Part shown: piece after piece, positions 51,266-60,073 of the stretch
Numbering within the stretch: position 1 is the first letter of the stretch
Layout: each line of letters opens with the position of its first letter
Assembly: GCA_902763865.1 (NCBI GenBank)
Contig: CACWTR010000005.1
Span: 22,862 to 86,861 of the forward strand
Source of the DNA: an uncultured Bacteroidales bacterium
GTDB taxonomy: Bacteria > Bacteroidota > Bacteroidia > Bacteroidales > Bacteroidaceae
Direction of reading: 5' to 3'
Length of the DNA: 64,000 nucleotides
The notes under the pieces: generated by a model
What the model was told of the DNA's origin: nothing
What the model saw: only the letters and a program-made list of their open reading frames with translations
The model's database searches: none
Made by a program: the position numbers and the translations under genes

Positions 51266-52747
51266 CTACTCGGAGAGGCTGATGTTAATCAGTCGGACCA
51301 GGTCGCCGATGGAGATGCGCCCGTTTCCATCGACATCGTCGATGTCGTCCTCGTCGTTGGCAATCTTCTCCGACATCAGCTGTATGTCATTGAGGTCGGT
51401 TATGCCGTCGAAGTTGGGGTCGTAGGGAGTCCAGTTCTCTGCCGTGAGCTGCGGTCCGGGCTGCAACGTCCATTCGCAGGTGCCGGCGCTCTCGAACATG
51501 TAGGCCCATTGTTCGGGATGTGACTGGGTGAAGGCCCATCCGCTGTCTGCTCCGTCATTGCTGCCGACGAGGAAGAACTTGTGCGACTCCTGTCCGGAGA
51601 TGGCGCTGCTGTGGTTCTTGTCATTCACGGGGTCGTCCCATGTGGCATCAAGGGCATACCATTTGCCGTTGTCCATCTGTATGTAGTTCCACATGTGTCC
51701 TGCGGGGTTGCCCGAGGGGGAGTCTGCTGCGTAGCCTGCCATCAGGATGCATGGGATTCCCATCTCGTCGCAGAGCACCTTCATGGCCCGTGAATAGCCT
51801 TCGCAGACGGGTGCTTCCGGATCGGTTGTTCCCTTCAGCGCACTCAGGGGGCTCCAGGGCAGGTCGCCCGTGATGTTTGTGCCGTAGTTCTTGTAGTAGT
51901 ACCAGTTGTAGCAGTTGTGTGTGGTGATCCAGTCGTGGACTTCGCGGAGTTTCTTGTAGCGTGTCTTGCCTGTGCTTTGGCTTAGGATGTTCTTTACGGA
52001 GGAGTTGAGTAGCTTTACTCCAGCAGCGATATTGGCTGTGTTGCGGAAGTTGTTGTTGTTGTTGCCTTTGAGCCGGAAGTCAAAGTTGCCTTCCACTCGC
52101 TTCAGCCAAAGCATCAGCGACAGTGTCAGGGTGTATTTTCCCTCTCCTGTTGCCGTGTTGAAGCTGATGGAACCGCCCGAGGAGTAGCCGTAGTTGAAGG
52201 TATTTCCTATCCAGAAGATATTGGGGTGGTCGTAGTTGACGGTGAGCATGGTGTAGGGGAGGAAGGATGACAGCGTGTCGATATTTTCGATGATTATCGG
52301 CATGGATGCGTCCAGCGCTGCCTGCTTGATGACATCCACTCCGGAGCCGACGGGGAAGCTGAAGTCAATGATTTTCTCTACCACGTTCAGGGGGTAGTAG
52401 TAGTCCGTTGAGAATCTTGAGCCTTTTGTCGGGTCGTTCAGCCAGTTCGTTCCGCCGGCGAGGACGGCGTTGCCTGCCTCGACATACTTGTCTATGAAGT
52501 CGCTGAGGTAGGCCGGCAGGTTGGAGATGCGGTCCCTGTAGCTGACGACTTCTCCGCCGGCATCCTCTGCCAGCTGCTTCACCTTGACGGGGCCGGCGGG
52601 GGAGGCGTTGTCCGGTCGGAAGTTGCGCAGGTCGGCCTGGAATGACGCTGCCGGCCCTTGCAGGTTCTCGATGGTGACTACCTGGGATGCTGCGGGGATG
52701 CTGATACAGAAGAGCAGTGCGGCTGCAAGGGTGTGTGGTGTCCTCAT
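51266..52747 (-). CDS. Secreted transglutaminase-like protein with C-terminal dockerin-like repeats
   Basis: A 493-residue exported protein (signal peptide ending PAASQ). A transglutaminase-like core at about 270-390 has the Cys in PVCEGYSRAM, the His in PAGHMWNYIQMDNGKWYALD, and the Asp in ALDATWDD. The last 60 residues carry two calcium-binding F-hand-type repeats (DPNFDGITDLNDIQL and DVDGNGRISIGDLVRLI), as in type I dockerins. Such modules attach proteins to cohesins; no cohesin gene is in the window. Substrates are unknown, and a protease or cross-linking role is possible. The gene stands alone on the minus strand, 47 bp after the OMP gene. Confidence 0.88.
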   Translation of the reverse strand: MRTPHTLAAALLFCISIPAASQVVTIENLQGPAASFQADLRNFRPDNASPAGPVKVKQLAEDAGGEVVSYRDRISNLPAYLSDFIDKYVEAGNAVLAGGTNWLNDPTKGSRFSTDYYYPLNVVEKIIDFSFPVGSGVDVIKQAALDASMPIIIENIDTLSSFLPYTMLTVNYDHPNIFWIGNTFNYGYSSGGSISFNTATGEGKYTLTLSLMLWLKRVEGNFDFRLKGNNNNNFRNTANIAAGVKLLNSSVKNILSQSTGKTRYKKLREVHDWITTHNCYNWYYYKNYGTNITGDLPWSPLSALKGTTDPEAPVCEGYSRAMKVLCDEMGIPCILMAGYAADSPSGNPAGHMWNYIQMDNGKWYALDATWDDPVNDKNHSSAISGQESHKFFLVGSNDGADSGWAFTQSHPEQWAYMFESAGTCEWTLQPGPQLTAENWTPYDPNFDGITDLNDIQLMSEKIANDEDDIDDVDGNGRISIGDLVRLINISLSE

Positions 52748-52794
52748 GATGTTTGTAGGTTATGTGTTGTATATATATAAATAATGTATATCGT

Positions 52795-53436
52795 TCAGAA
52801 GCAGTAGCCCAGGTGTACGGCAGATTCGCGCACTCCGGGGAATTTGCTGGAGTCGCGGAAGTCGCGCGAGTAGCTGACGCCCAGGTAGTAGCGGTTCAGG
52901 TAGAAGCGCACGCCGGCCTGCCATGCCACCTGTACGCTTTTCCATCCGCCGGTGTCGAAGAGGCTGGTGCTCTTTGCTCCCGTGCGCTCGCGTGCCATGG
53001 CGATGGCGCGGAGGGAGACGCCTGCAAAGGGGGCGATGGCGTAGTCTTTCTCCTTCGAGAGATAGATTTTGTAGAGGACGTTGACGGGGATGCGGAAGGT
53101 GAGAACCCGGGCCTCCATCGGACTCTTATTCCACGAGAACTTGATGCCGGCTCCTGCCTCGACGAAGTAGGGCATGTCCTCCAGGACCTGGATGAGACGG
53201 TTGTAGCCCAGCTGGAACTCGTTGAAGTTCACGCGGCTTTCGTCGCTGACCTTGTAGCGGGCGTGAGAGTAGTGCAGGTAGATGGCGTTCTTGTACTCCT
53301 TGTGTTGCGGTTTCGGTTCCTCTTCCTCGTCCAGGGTCCATTCCTCCACCTCGTATTCCTCGTCGTACTGTGCCCGCGCATTGAGGCTCAGGCACAGAAT
53401 GGCCAGCAGGGCCATTATCTTGTGGGTTAGTCTCAT
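52795..53436 (-). CDS. Outer membrane beta-barrel protein
   Basis: A 213-residue protein with a signal peptide (ending NARAQ). A very acidic linker (EEYEVEEWTLDEEEEPKP) is followed by alternating strands that end in an aromatic residue (HLGYCF), as outer membrane barrels do. It resembles the small OmpW/OmpA-like porin family of Bacteroidales. The ligand is unknown. It precedes the transglutaminase gene on the same strand. Confidence 0.85.
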   Translation of the reverse strand: MRLTHKIMALLAILCLSLNARAQYDEEYEVEEWTLDEEEEPKPQHKEYKNAIYLHYSHARYKVSDESRVNFNEFQLGYNRLIQVLEDMPYFVEAGAGIKFSWNKSPMEARVLTFRIPVNVLYKIYLSKEKDYAIAPFAGVSLRAIAMARERTGAKSTSLFDTGGWKSVQVAWQAGVRFYLNRYYLGVSYSRDFRDSSKFPGVRESAVHLGYCF

Positions 53437-53473
53437 GGCTTCCCTCCTGCTAATAAGTGGTGACGGGGGCTTC

Positions 53474-53635
53474 CTACGAGCGCTTCGTCATGACGATATG
53501 CGTGACGATGCCGACGATGATGAGGAGCAACGCGCCGATGTTGTAGAAGTTGTAATCTACGAAGTCAGCGAAGTAGCTGATGATAAGCATCAGTGCACCG
53601 AGCACGATGAGGATGATACCCAGATTCTGTTTCAT
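53474..53635 (-). CDS. Small membrane protein
   Basis: A 53-residue protein (MKQNLGIILIVLGALMLIIS...) with two transmembrane helices joined by an aromatic turn (FADFVDYNFYN). Tiny two-helix proteins of this kind are conserved in Bacteroidales and lack an assigned role. The ATG at 53635 is chosen because a TAACTTTG promoter on the minus strand (53680-53687) is about 45 bp upstream. Confidence 0.8.
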   Translation of the reverse strand: MKQNLGIILIVLGALMLIISYFADFVDYNFYNIGALLLIIVGIVTHIVMTKRS

Positions 53636-53761
53636 AGTTGTATGTGTTGTTATGTGTTGTTTTTTATGTGTTTGTTCTGCAAAGTTATAAAAAAGTAGGG
53701 ACTTTGGAGCCAAGTGGGTGAAAAAAATCATCTTTTCCCCTGCCTCCTTCGTCTTTTTCTC

Positions 53762-54181
53762 CTAAAACTGCCACCATTTCTTCTTCGGTTCGTGCACTTC
53801 GGAGCCCAGGCGCTCGTTGAGTATCTGTTCGTAGGTCTTCCGCTCGGAAATCATCTGGTAGATGGTTCCCCAGTCGGGCAGTCCTCCAATGTTGCGGTCA
53901 TCTATCCACACGTCGGCCTTCAGCTTGCGGCTGAAAGTCTGGTTTTTGGAGAGGTCCTCTTCGGGGAAGTCCTTGTTGACGGCATAGAATTCCACTCCGC
54001 GCTTGCGGCACCATTCTACGGCGTCTTCCAGCAGTTTTCCCTCGCGTACGCTCCAGAGGATCAGCTTGTGTCTGTCCTCGATGAGCATCTTCAGGGTCTG
54101 GGTGGCAAAGGGCAGTTCCTTGCCAATCTCAGGGTAACGGTGTTCGACGATTGTTCCGTCGAAGTCAACAGCTATGGTCAT
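53762..54181 (-). CDS. HAD-superfamily hydrolase-like protein (BT0820 type)
   Basis: A 139-residue protein with the HAD motif I DFDGTIVEH at the N-terminus, motif II-like LILWSVREG, and DVWIDDRNIGGLPDW as motif IV. It is short and lacks a cap domain, as in the Bacteroides BT0820 group of small HAD phosphatases. The substrate is unknown. A TATCTTTG promoter (minus strand, 54215-54222) lies about 35 bp upstream. It is divergent from the palindrome array and the ABC operon. Confidence 0.88.
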   Translation of the reverse strand: MTIAVDFDGTIVEHRYPEIGKELPFATQTLKMLIEDRHKLILWSVREGKLLEDAVEWCRKRGVEFYAVNKDFPEEDLSKNQTFSRKLKADVWIDDRNIGGLPDWGTIYQMISERKTYEQILNERLGSEVHEPKKKWWQF

Positions 54182-54342
54182 ACTATTTTTGTGTACTTTG
54201 TCTTATTCTCGGCACAAAGATACGAAAAATTATCAAGACTAAGGAATTATAGGCCAAGAAATTTAATAAATTTAAGTTTCTTCTGCTTCGGGAAGGTCCG
54301 AAGAGCGCGTCAGGAAATCCTCCACGACGCAACATAAAACTA

Positions 54343-54422
54343 TTTTCAAGCTTTGAAAATCAATTTTCACGTCATGAAAATATATTTTCACGGTTTGAAA
54401 ATTAATTTTCACGTCATGAAAA
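54343..54422. repeat. 80-bp array of four 17-bp palindromes, copy 2
   Basis: Units of the form TTTTCAnnnnnTGAAAA lie at 54343-54359, 54364-54380, 54385-54401 and 54406-54422, with spacers TCAA, TATA and TTAA. The period is 21 bp, and the length equals that of the copy at 9477-9556. Unit sequences differ between the copies while the architecture is kept. Confidence 0.9.
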
Positions 54423-54453
54423 TAGTTTTCCGACACGTTGCGGAAAGTTTTCC

Positions 54454-54514
54454 GACCCGCGGCGAAGAATTTTGCCACCCGCGGCGAAGAATTTTGCCAC
54501 CCGCGGCGAAGACT
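54454..54514. repeat. GC-rich tandem repeat (ACCCGCGGCGAAGA)
   Basis: About 2.5 direct copies of a roughly 22-bp unit beginning CCCGCGGCGAAGAATTTTGCC. It follows the palindrome array in the 54182-54673 intergenic stretch, which otherwise holds only promoters. Confidence 0.85.
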
Positions 54515-54578
54515 TCCCCGAAATGTTAAAGTTGTGTTAAAACCGAGTGAAGACTTGGTTCGTAAAAGGTAATTGTCA

Positions 54579-54586
54579 TATCTTTG
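54579..54586 (+). promoter_or_regulatory. Promoter -7 box of the ABC-GntR operon
   Basis: TATCTTTG followed by CAG, about 85 nt upstream of the ATG at 54674. Confidence 0.6.
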
Positions 54587-54673
54587 CAGTGTCCTATTAA
54601 ACTATTACACAAGTACAGACAACCCGACACCCCTGTCACTAACCAATAATACTCAACATAAAACTATCCTACT

Positions 54674-55372
54674 ATGATTGAAATTAAGGACGTTACATTC
54701 GCTTACAGAAGCCATCAGCCAGTGCTGGACGGCTTCTCGCTCCAGTTCGCACGGGGCGGAATCTACGGTTTGCTCGGCAAGAACGGCACGGGCAAGAGTA
54801 CATTATTATATTTAATGATGGGGCTGCTCCGCCCGCAGAAGGGCGAAGTCACCATCGACGGCATCTGGGCCTCGCAGCGCCGTCCGGAGGTGCTGGGCGA
54901 GATGTTCCTCGTGCCCGAAGAGTACGACCTGCCGCCCATCTCGTTGCAGAAGTACGTCAGCGCCGTCCGTCCTTTCTATCCGCGCTTCAGTCAGGAGCTG
55001 CTCGAGAAGAGCCTCCAGAACTTCGAGATGACACGGGACATCAACCTCGGCCAGCTCTCGATGGGGCAGAAGAAGAAGGTATATATGAGCGTAGCCATCG
55101 CTTCCGGCACCCGCTATCTCCTGATGGACGAGCCCACCAACGGCCTCGACATCCTCTCGAAGAGCCAGTTCCGCAAGGCAATCATCGACAGCATGACGGA
55201 CGACAGAACCGTCATCGTCTCCACCCACCAGGTGCACGACGTGGAGCGACTGCTGGACCACGTCTGCATCATCGACCGCAACCGGGTGCTCCTGAACGAA
55301 CCCCTCGTGGAGAAGGACCAGGCCATCGACCTCGAAGAACTCTTCATCCGGACCGTAAAAGACCCTCTCTAA
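54674..55372 (+). CDS. ABC transporter, ATP-binding subunit
   Basis: A 232-residue ATPase. Walker A is GLLGKNGTGKSTL, the signature LSMGQKKKV, Walker B YLLMDEPTNGLD, and the switch histidine is in VIVSTHQVHD. It belongs to the subgroup found with YtrA-type GntR regulators. It would energise the membrane protein encoded 104 bp downstream. The exported substrate is unknown. Confidence 0.94.
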   Translation: MIEIKDVTFAYRSHQPVLDGFSLQFARGGIYGLLGKNGTGKSTLLYLMMGLLRPQKGEVTIDGIWASQRRPEVLGEMFLVPEEYDLPPISLQKYVSAVRPFYPRFSQELLEKSLQNFEMTRDINLGQLSMGQKKKVYMSVAIASGTRYLLMDEPTNGLDILSKSQFRKAIIDSMTDDRTVIVSTHQVHDVERLLDHVCIIDRNRVLLNEPLVEKDQAIDLEELFIRTVKDPL

Positions 55373-55475
55373 CTCTCCATTAAAGGGAGAAAACCAGGGC
55401 AGAATAGATTATAAATTACGAAATTGCCAAATCGTAAATAAATAGTAAATAGTAAATCGTCAAATCGTAAATAAG

Positions 55476-56321
55476 ATGAAATCCTTTAACCTTCGTCGTT
55501 TCCTCAACGTCGCACGCTGGGACCTCACCGTCAACCGCCAGTTCTATACCCGCTCGGTTCTGCTCATGCTGGCCGTCACCTGCATGCCCGTCGTGCTCTT
55601 CTACTTCTTCGGTAAGCGCACGATTCCTTATTTCTCCGAGCTGAACAAATATGACAGCATCGAGATTTTCGTCGTTCCCATGAGTCTGATAGGCCTGGCC
55701 TACCTCATCATCTCGTCGGGATATATGTTCCATAACCTGCTCACCCGGCAGGGCCGTGTGAGCGAGCTCACCCTTCCTTCGTCCAACCTGGAGCGTTTCC
55801 TCTGGCACTTCGTGGTCATCGTATTCGGCGTGCAGGTCGTCTTCTTCTGCGGAGTCGTGTTGGCCGACGTGCTCCACGTCCTCTTCCGCCTTGCCATTCC
55901 GGGTGCACAAATCAAGTCGTTGGCCTACAATTTTCTTATCGGAGTCTGGTCCGTTATTCCAAGCTTCAGCGACGACAGCCGCATTGATTTCGGCCTCACC
56001 CTGTTCATCTACATCATGATGTGCTGCTACGTCCGCAGCTTCAGCCTCGCCAATGCCTGGAAGTATCGCTACAATATCCCCTGGACGTTCTTCATCTACT
56101 TCCTGTTGCAGACCTTCGTTCCGCTCCTTCTGCTGTCCGTCGGCACCCAGTTCATCTCGATTGAACGCGTGGAGAGCTTCTTCAACTGGATAAGCCAGAC
56201 GAGTCCGATGGCCTGGATAGTCGGGATAAACATTGTGGCCCTCCTGCTCTACGTCGGCATCTGGCTGCTTACCTATCGCCTCTACTGCCGCGCTCAAATC
56301 ACCACTAAACGCAACCCCTGA
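55476..56321 (+). CDS. ABC-type membrane protein
   Basis: A 281-residue polytopic protein with about six hydrophobic helices, for example VLLMLAVTCMPVVLFYFF near residue 30 and IVGINIVALLLYVGIWLLTY near the C-terminus. It has no ATPase motif. Between the ATPase gene and a GntR regulator, it is probably the permease of this small ABC system. A short AT-rich repetitive tract (TAAATAGTAAAT) precedes its ATG. Confidence 0.85.
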   Translation: MKSFNLRRFLNVARWDLTVNRQFYTRSVLLMLAVTCMPVVLFYFFGKRTIPYFSELNKYDSIEIFVVPMSLIGLAYLIISSGYMFHNLLTRQGRVSELTLPSSNLERFLWHFVVIVFGVQVVFFCGVVLADVLHVLFRLAIPGAQIKSLAYNFLIGVWSVIPSFSDDSRIDFGLTLFIYIMMCCYVRSFSLANAWKYRYNIPWTFFIYFLLQTFVPLLLLSVGTQFISIERVESFFNWISQTSPMAWIVGINIVALLLYVGIWLLTYRLYCRAQITTKRNP

Positions 56322-56323
56322 CT

Positions 56324-56671
56324 ATGGAATTCAAGAATCATAAACCCATCTTTCTGCAGATAGCGGAACGCATCTGCGACGAAATCCTCCAAGGGCACTA
56401 CCCCGAAGGCGAGCGCATGCCAAGCGTCCGCGAGTATGCAGCCGAAGTGGAGGTCAACGTCAACACCGTCGTCCGCAGCTTCGACTGGCTCAGCCAGCAG
56501 GACATCATTGCCAGCCGCCGCGGCATGGGCTACTTCGTCAGCCAGGGAGCAAAGGAAGTCATCCGCCGCAACCTGCGCGAAGCCTTCTTCCAAGAGACGC
56601 TTCCTGAGTTCGTAGGACAAATGCAAAAGCTCGGCATCACAGTCGAGGAAGTGGAACAAGCCATGAAATAG
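56324..56671 (+). CDS. GntR-family regulator (YtrA-like)
   Basis: A 115-residue regulator with an N-terminal winged HTH: PIFLQIAERICDEILQG, then YPEGERMPSVREYAAEVEVN and NTVVRSFDWLSQQ. A short helical tail replaces the ligand-binding domain, which is the YtrA type that controls adjacent ABC genes. It begins 2 bp after the permease stop and probably autoregulates the operon. Confidence 0.92.
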   Translation: MEFKNHKPIFLQIAERICDEILQGHYPEGERMPSVREYAAEVEVNVNTVVRSFDWLSQQDIIASRRGMGYFVSQGAKEVIRRNLREAFFQETLPEFVGQMQKLGITVEEVEQAMK

Positions 56672-56700
56672 AAAAGGTGAAAAGGTAAAATATTGAAAAG

Positions 56701-57627
56701 GTGAATAAGAAGATAAAGAAAGGATGCGGCTGCCTGCTGGGAGTAGGTCTGCTGCTTGCCATCGCCGGCGCCATAACTATGCATGTGCTCAAACCCAAAT
56801 GGCACGACGAGTATGGAGAACGCTTCACGGATATCGCCTACGGAAGCCGTGAGCACAACACCTACGACCTGTATCTGCCCCATGATGCCGCCTCGAAGGA
56901 CAGCCTGGCGCTCATGCTCTTCATTCATGGCGGCTCGTGGTTGGGAGGCGACAAGAAGGACCATCACCGGGACTGCTACAACTGGGTGCAGAAAGGCTAT
57001 GCCACAGCCACCATCAACTACAGCCTGCTCAGTGAAGAAGAAACCCCATTCTTTACTATGCTCGACGAGATAGAAGCTTGCATCCGGCACATCAAAGGCT
57101 TTGCCGAGGAGAAAGGCGTCCACATCAGCCAGATGTCCATCGGCGGCACATCAGCAGGCGGGCACCTCGCCATGATGTTTGCCTACGCCCATCAGCACCC
57201 GCTTCCTATCAAGTTCGAAGCCATCAGAGTGGGACCTGCCGACTTCCGCATCCTTTTCCCCAGCGACGAGAACGCTAAGCAGAAGCCCGAGGACGTGAGG
57301 AACTTCGTGTACGGATGCACAGGCGAGCACACGGACATCACCTCGCTCACGCCGGAACAGGCTGACAGCATCAAGCTCCTTGTCTCGCCGGTACACTATA
57401 TCAGCGACTCAACAGCCCTGCCCGCCATCTTTGCCTATGGTGAGAAGGACGGCATCGTCAAGCCCGGACACTATCATGCCCTGCAAGCCCTCTACGACAG
57501 TCTCGGCAAGCCCTACGATCTGATTGTCTTCCCCAATTCAGGGCATCCCCTCATGGGCGACAAGGATTGCAGCCAACGCTACGACAGCACCTTGGCAGAC
57601 TATTGCAAGAAGTATTTCGGATATTAA
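56701..57627 (+). CDS. Membrane-anchored alpha/beta hydrolase
   Basis: A 308-residue hydrolase starting at GTG. An N-terminal hydrophobic stretch (GCGCLLGVGLLLAIAGAIT) anchors or exports it. The oxyanion motif is MLFIHGGSWLGGD, the nucleophile serine is in GGTSAGGHLAM, and the late FPNSGHPLMGD supplies the histidine. This places it in the esterase/lipase BD-FAE group. The substrate is not known. It follows the GntR gene by 29 bp, through a short GAAAAGGTGA-type repeat. Confidence 0.9.
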   Translation: MNKKIKKGCGCLLGVGLLLAIAGAITMHVLKPKWHDEYGERFTDIAYGSREHNTYDLYLPHDAASKDSLALMLFIHGGSWLGGDKKDHHRDCYNWVQKGYATATINYSLLSEEETPFFTMLDEIEACIRHIKGFAEEKGVHISQMSIGGTSAGGHLAMMFAYAHQHPLPIKFEAIRVGPADFRILFPSDENAKQKPEDVRNFVYGCTGEHTDITSLTPEQADSIKLLVSPVHYISDSTALPAIFAYGEKDGIVKPGHYHALQALYDSLGKPYDLIVFPNSGHPLMGDKDCSQRYDSTLADYCKKYFGY

Positions 57628-57645
57628 CTAAACATCGAAAAGAAC

Positions 57646-57939
57646 ATGAACAAGCGAACAATCAAGATTGCTGCCATTGCAGCTTTGACATCATTAACGA
57701 CATCACTCGTTTCCTGTGTTATCGACACTTCGCAAACAATCGCATGGAGCTATTATTATTGTGCCAAAGACACATTGGAAGCTGGCGACCCCTACGCAGC
57801 ACAGGATTACCTGAAAGGAGCGACTCCTGGACGTGACAGTATCCTTGACCGCAAGGTAGATTCCTTGAGGCTCGTCATAGAGAAAGCTATCGAGGAAGAT
57901 AAAAAGACAGAAAAAGATTCTTTAACCATTAAACAGTAA
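57646..57939 (+). CDS. Small lipoprotein, copy 1 of a tandem pair
   Basis: A 97-residue lipoprotein (lipobox LVSC in SLTTSLVSCVIDTS). The body has AGDPYAAQDYL and a C-terminal charged helix (LDRKVDSLRLVIEKAIEEDK). No family is recognised. The next gene is a paralogue and starts at its stop codon. Stretches of the two genes are nearly identical in DNA, so the duplication is recent. Confidence 0.8.
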   Translation: MNKRTIKIAAIAALTSLTTSLVSCVIDTSQTIAWSYYYCAKDTLEAGDPYAAQDYLKGATPGRDSILDRKVDSLRLVIEKAIEEDKKTEKDSLTIKQ

Positions 57940-58223
57940 TGTATATGAAACTTCGTAACATCAAGATTGCTGCCATTGCAGCTTTGACAGTAACTACAGC
58001 ACTTCTCAGTTCCTGTGTTTTGGACACTAAAGAATCAATGGCGTGGGGAGATTATCATAAGGCCAAAGACTCATTGGATGCTGGCAATCCCTACGCTGCA
58101 CAGGAGATTTTGAAATATCATGGCAAAGGAGGGAGAAGTGTCCTTGACCGCAAGGTAGATTCCTTGAGGCTCGTCATAGAGAAAGCTATCGAGAAAGACA
58201 AAAATAAAGCAACAGAACAGTAG
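57939..58223 (+). CDS. Small lipoprotein, copy 2 of a tandem pair
   Basis: A 94-residue paralogue of the preceding lipoprotein (lipobox LSSC). AGNPYAAQEIL and the same LDRKVDSLRLVIEKAIE helix are kept, while the middle has diverged. The first base overlaps the preceding stop codon. A start at the second ATG (MKLRNIKIAA) is equally possible. Confidence 0.8.
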   Translation: MYMKLRNIKIAAIAALTVTTALLSSCVLDTKESMAWGDYHKAKDSLDAGNPYAAQEILKYHGKGGRSVLDRKVDSLRLVIEKAIEKDKNKATEQ

Positions 58224-58271
58224 AAGAAACTGAAAGTGTGACGAAAGTTTGCAGAAGTAGAAATAACACCG

Positions 58272-58279
58272 TATCTTTG
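58272..58279 (+). promoter_or_regulatory. Promoter -7 box of the DUF975 gene
   Basis: TATCTTTG followed by CAGAC. The leader contains a short TTAACTCTTAATTC tandem repeat before the ATG at 58333. Confidence 0.55.
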
Positions 58280-58332
58280 CAGACAAATCAGAACTTAACT
58301 CTTAATTCTTAACTCTTAATTTCATCAAAGCA

Positions 58333-59013
58333 ATGATTTCCTCAGCATCACAATTACGTCAGAAGGGCGCCAACGACCTCAGCGGTCGCTGGGGCGAAGC
58401 AGCCCTCCTCACATTCGTCTATTATGTCGTAGCCAGCATCTTCAGCGGCACCGTCACGGCAGGAGGCGACATCTTCGTGCCCGGACTCGGCACCGTCCTC
58501 TCCGTCCTCCTCATTCCGATGGGGTGGGGAGTCTGCGTGGCATTCCTCGACAACCATAGACGGACGACCAACGACCCGTTCCACATCGGCTGCCTCATCG
58601 ACGGCTACCGCGACTTCGTGCGCATCTTCCTGACGCTCCTCCTGTCGAGCGTCTATACCCTGCTCTGGGCGCTTCTGCTCATCGTCCCCGGCATCATCAA
58701 GGGCCTCTCCTATGCCCTGACACCCTACATCCTGCGCGACTATCCCGAACTGCAGTACAATGCTGCCATCGAGAAGAGCATGGCCATGATGGAAGGGCAC
58801 AAGGCAGACCTCTTCTGGCTCTACCTCTCCTTCATCGGATGGATTCTCCTGTGCGTCCTCACCCTCTTCATCGGCTTATTCTGGCTGCAACCATACATGA
58901 ACAGCACATTGGCAAACTTCTACGAGGAAGTGAAGCAGGAATACGAACAGGGCGGAGTGACGGAAGCAACGATCATCGAAGAAGAAACCGGTTACAACAA
59001 GTCTGAAAGATGA
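58333..59013 (+). CDS. DUF975 family membrane protein
   Basis: A 226-residue integral membrane protein with about six helices. ASQLRQKGANDLSGRWGEA at the start and the IVPGIIKGLSYALTPYILRD loop are typical of DUF975. The function of the family is not established. Its stop overlaps the start of the head-GIN gene by 4 bp. Confidence 0.9.
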   Translation: MISSASQLRQKGANDLSGRWGEAALLTFVYYVVASIFSGTVTAGGDIFVPGLGTVLSVLLIPMGWGVCVAFLDNHRRTTNDPFHIGCLIDGYRDFVRIFLTLLLSSVYTLLWALLLIVPGIIKGLSYALTPYILRDYPELQYNAAIEKSMAMMEGHKADLFWLYLSFIGWILLCVLTLFIGLFWLQPYMNSTLANFYEEVKQEYEQGGVTEATIIEEETGYNKSER

Positions 59014-59828
59014 AAACACGAACCCTCCTCTCAGCCCTCATGCTGAGTGCAGGACTTGCATGTCTCGTTTCCTGCAAAAAGCTGATGTCGGAAGCTATGT
59101 CAGCCGTCATGGAATCTGCATTCAACCACGACTACCAGGACTCCGAGAAGTGGGGCAAGGTCGTCACGCAGAGCGTGCCCGTACTTGCCTTTCACGAGGT
59201 GGAGCTCAGTGGAGCCGTCCGCCTGGAATACACGCAGGACAGCATCTACTTCCTCGAAGTCTATGGCAATGAGAAAGCCATCGAAGCCTATGCCATCTCG
59301 GTCGAGGACGGAGAACTCGAAGCATCCCTGAAGGAAAACGGCGGTTCGGTAGGCAAGAACACACCGGCCATCACCTTGCGCATCACGGCTCCCAGCCTCT
59401 CGGAAATACAAGGAGCAGGAGCTGCCGACATCGTCTTCAAGGACAGCATCGCCCAGGACGAAGAGATGGACATCAGCATCAGTGGCGCAGGCAAGCTCGA
59501 CCTCGGCACCTACCTCAAGCTGAACGCCCTCGACATGACCGTGAGCGGTTCGGGCGAAGTCAGCATGCCGAGCCTCTGCTGCACCGAAGACGTCGAGATG
59601 GACCTGATGGGCGTAGCAGACATTGACGGCAAAATATCCTGCCGCAAGCTGAAACTGAAGATGAGCGGGGCCGGCGACGGCAAGCTCGACATCGACTGCC
59701 GGCAGGCACGCATCTCGACTTCGGGCAGCGTCAACGCCACCCTCAGCGGCCAGTGCGATGACATCTCTTACACCGCAAGCGGCTCGTCAACAGTGAAGAC
59801 GGACGGCCTGAAGACGGGAAAAGAATAA
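59010..59828 (+). CDS. Head-GIN domain (DUF2807) lipoprotein
   Basis: A 272-residue exported protein with a lipobox (LACLVSC). The rest is a right-handed beta-helix of the DUF2807 type, with repeated DISISGAGKLDLGTYL, DMTVSGSGEVSMP and DLMGVADIDGKI turns. These are the GSG/GAG head-GIN signatures found on Bacteroidota surface proteins. Adhesive or structural roles are assumed but not shown. It overlaps DUF975 by 4 bp. Confidence 0.9.
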   Translation: MKTRTLLSALMLSAGLACLVSCKKLMSEAMSAVMESAFNHDYQDSEKWGKVVTQSVPVLAFHEVELSGAVRLEYTQDSIYFLEVYGNEKAIEAYAISVEDGELEASLKENGGSVGKNTPAITLRITAPSLSEIQGAGAADIVFKDSIAQDEEMDISISGAGKLDLGTYLKLNALDMTVSGSGEVSMPSLCCTEDVEMDLMGVADIDGKISCRKLKLKMSGAGDGKLDIDCRQARISTSGSVNATLSGQCDDISYTASGSSTVKTDGLKTGKE

Positions 59829-59890
59829 GAAAAAGGAAAGAATAAGAAAAATAATTCTTGAATCTTCTTTCTTAATTCCTTATTTCTTCT

Positions 59891-59898
59891 TACCTTTG
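59891..59898 (+). promoter_or_regulatory. Promoter -7 box of the tRNA-Arg gene
   Basis: TACCTTTG followed by CAGG, about 53 bp before the mature tRNA end. Confidence 0.55.
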
Positions 59899-59950
59899 CA
59901 GGCGCTTTGGGTTCAGAGTCCGCAAAAATCTGAATTCAAGTCGTAAGGTT

Positions 59951-60025
59951 GGTCTGGTAGCTCAGTCGGATTAGAGCAACAGCCTTCTAAGCTGTGGGTC
60001 ATGGGTTCGAGTCCCATCCGGATCA
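59951..60025 (+). tRNA. tRNA-Arg (TCT)
   Basis: A 75-nt cloverleaf. The acceptor GGTCTGG pairs with CCGGATC (two G-U wobbles), the D arm is GCTC/GAGC, and the anticodon stem ACAGC/GCTGT encloses the loop CTTCTAA with anticodon TCT. The T arm is ATGGG/CCCAT with loop TTCGAGT. The discriminator is A, and CCA is not encoded. Confidence 0.96.
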
Positions 60026-60073
60026 CTAAAAGCATCAGGCAGGTTGCCAGAATCTGTCAGACAATCCTCCACG

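Noticed and set aside
54272-54478. Minus-strand frame over the palindrome array
   Set aside because: Its repetitive peptide (FHDVKI, FQTVKI, FHDVKI) arises from the 21-bp DNA period, which is a multiple of three. No start signal or homology supports it.
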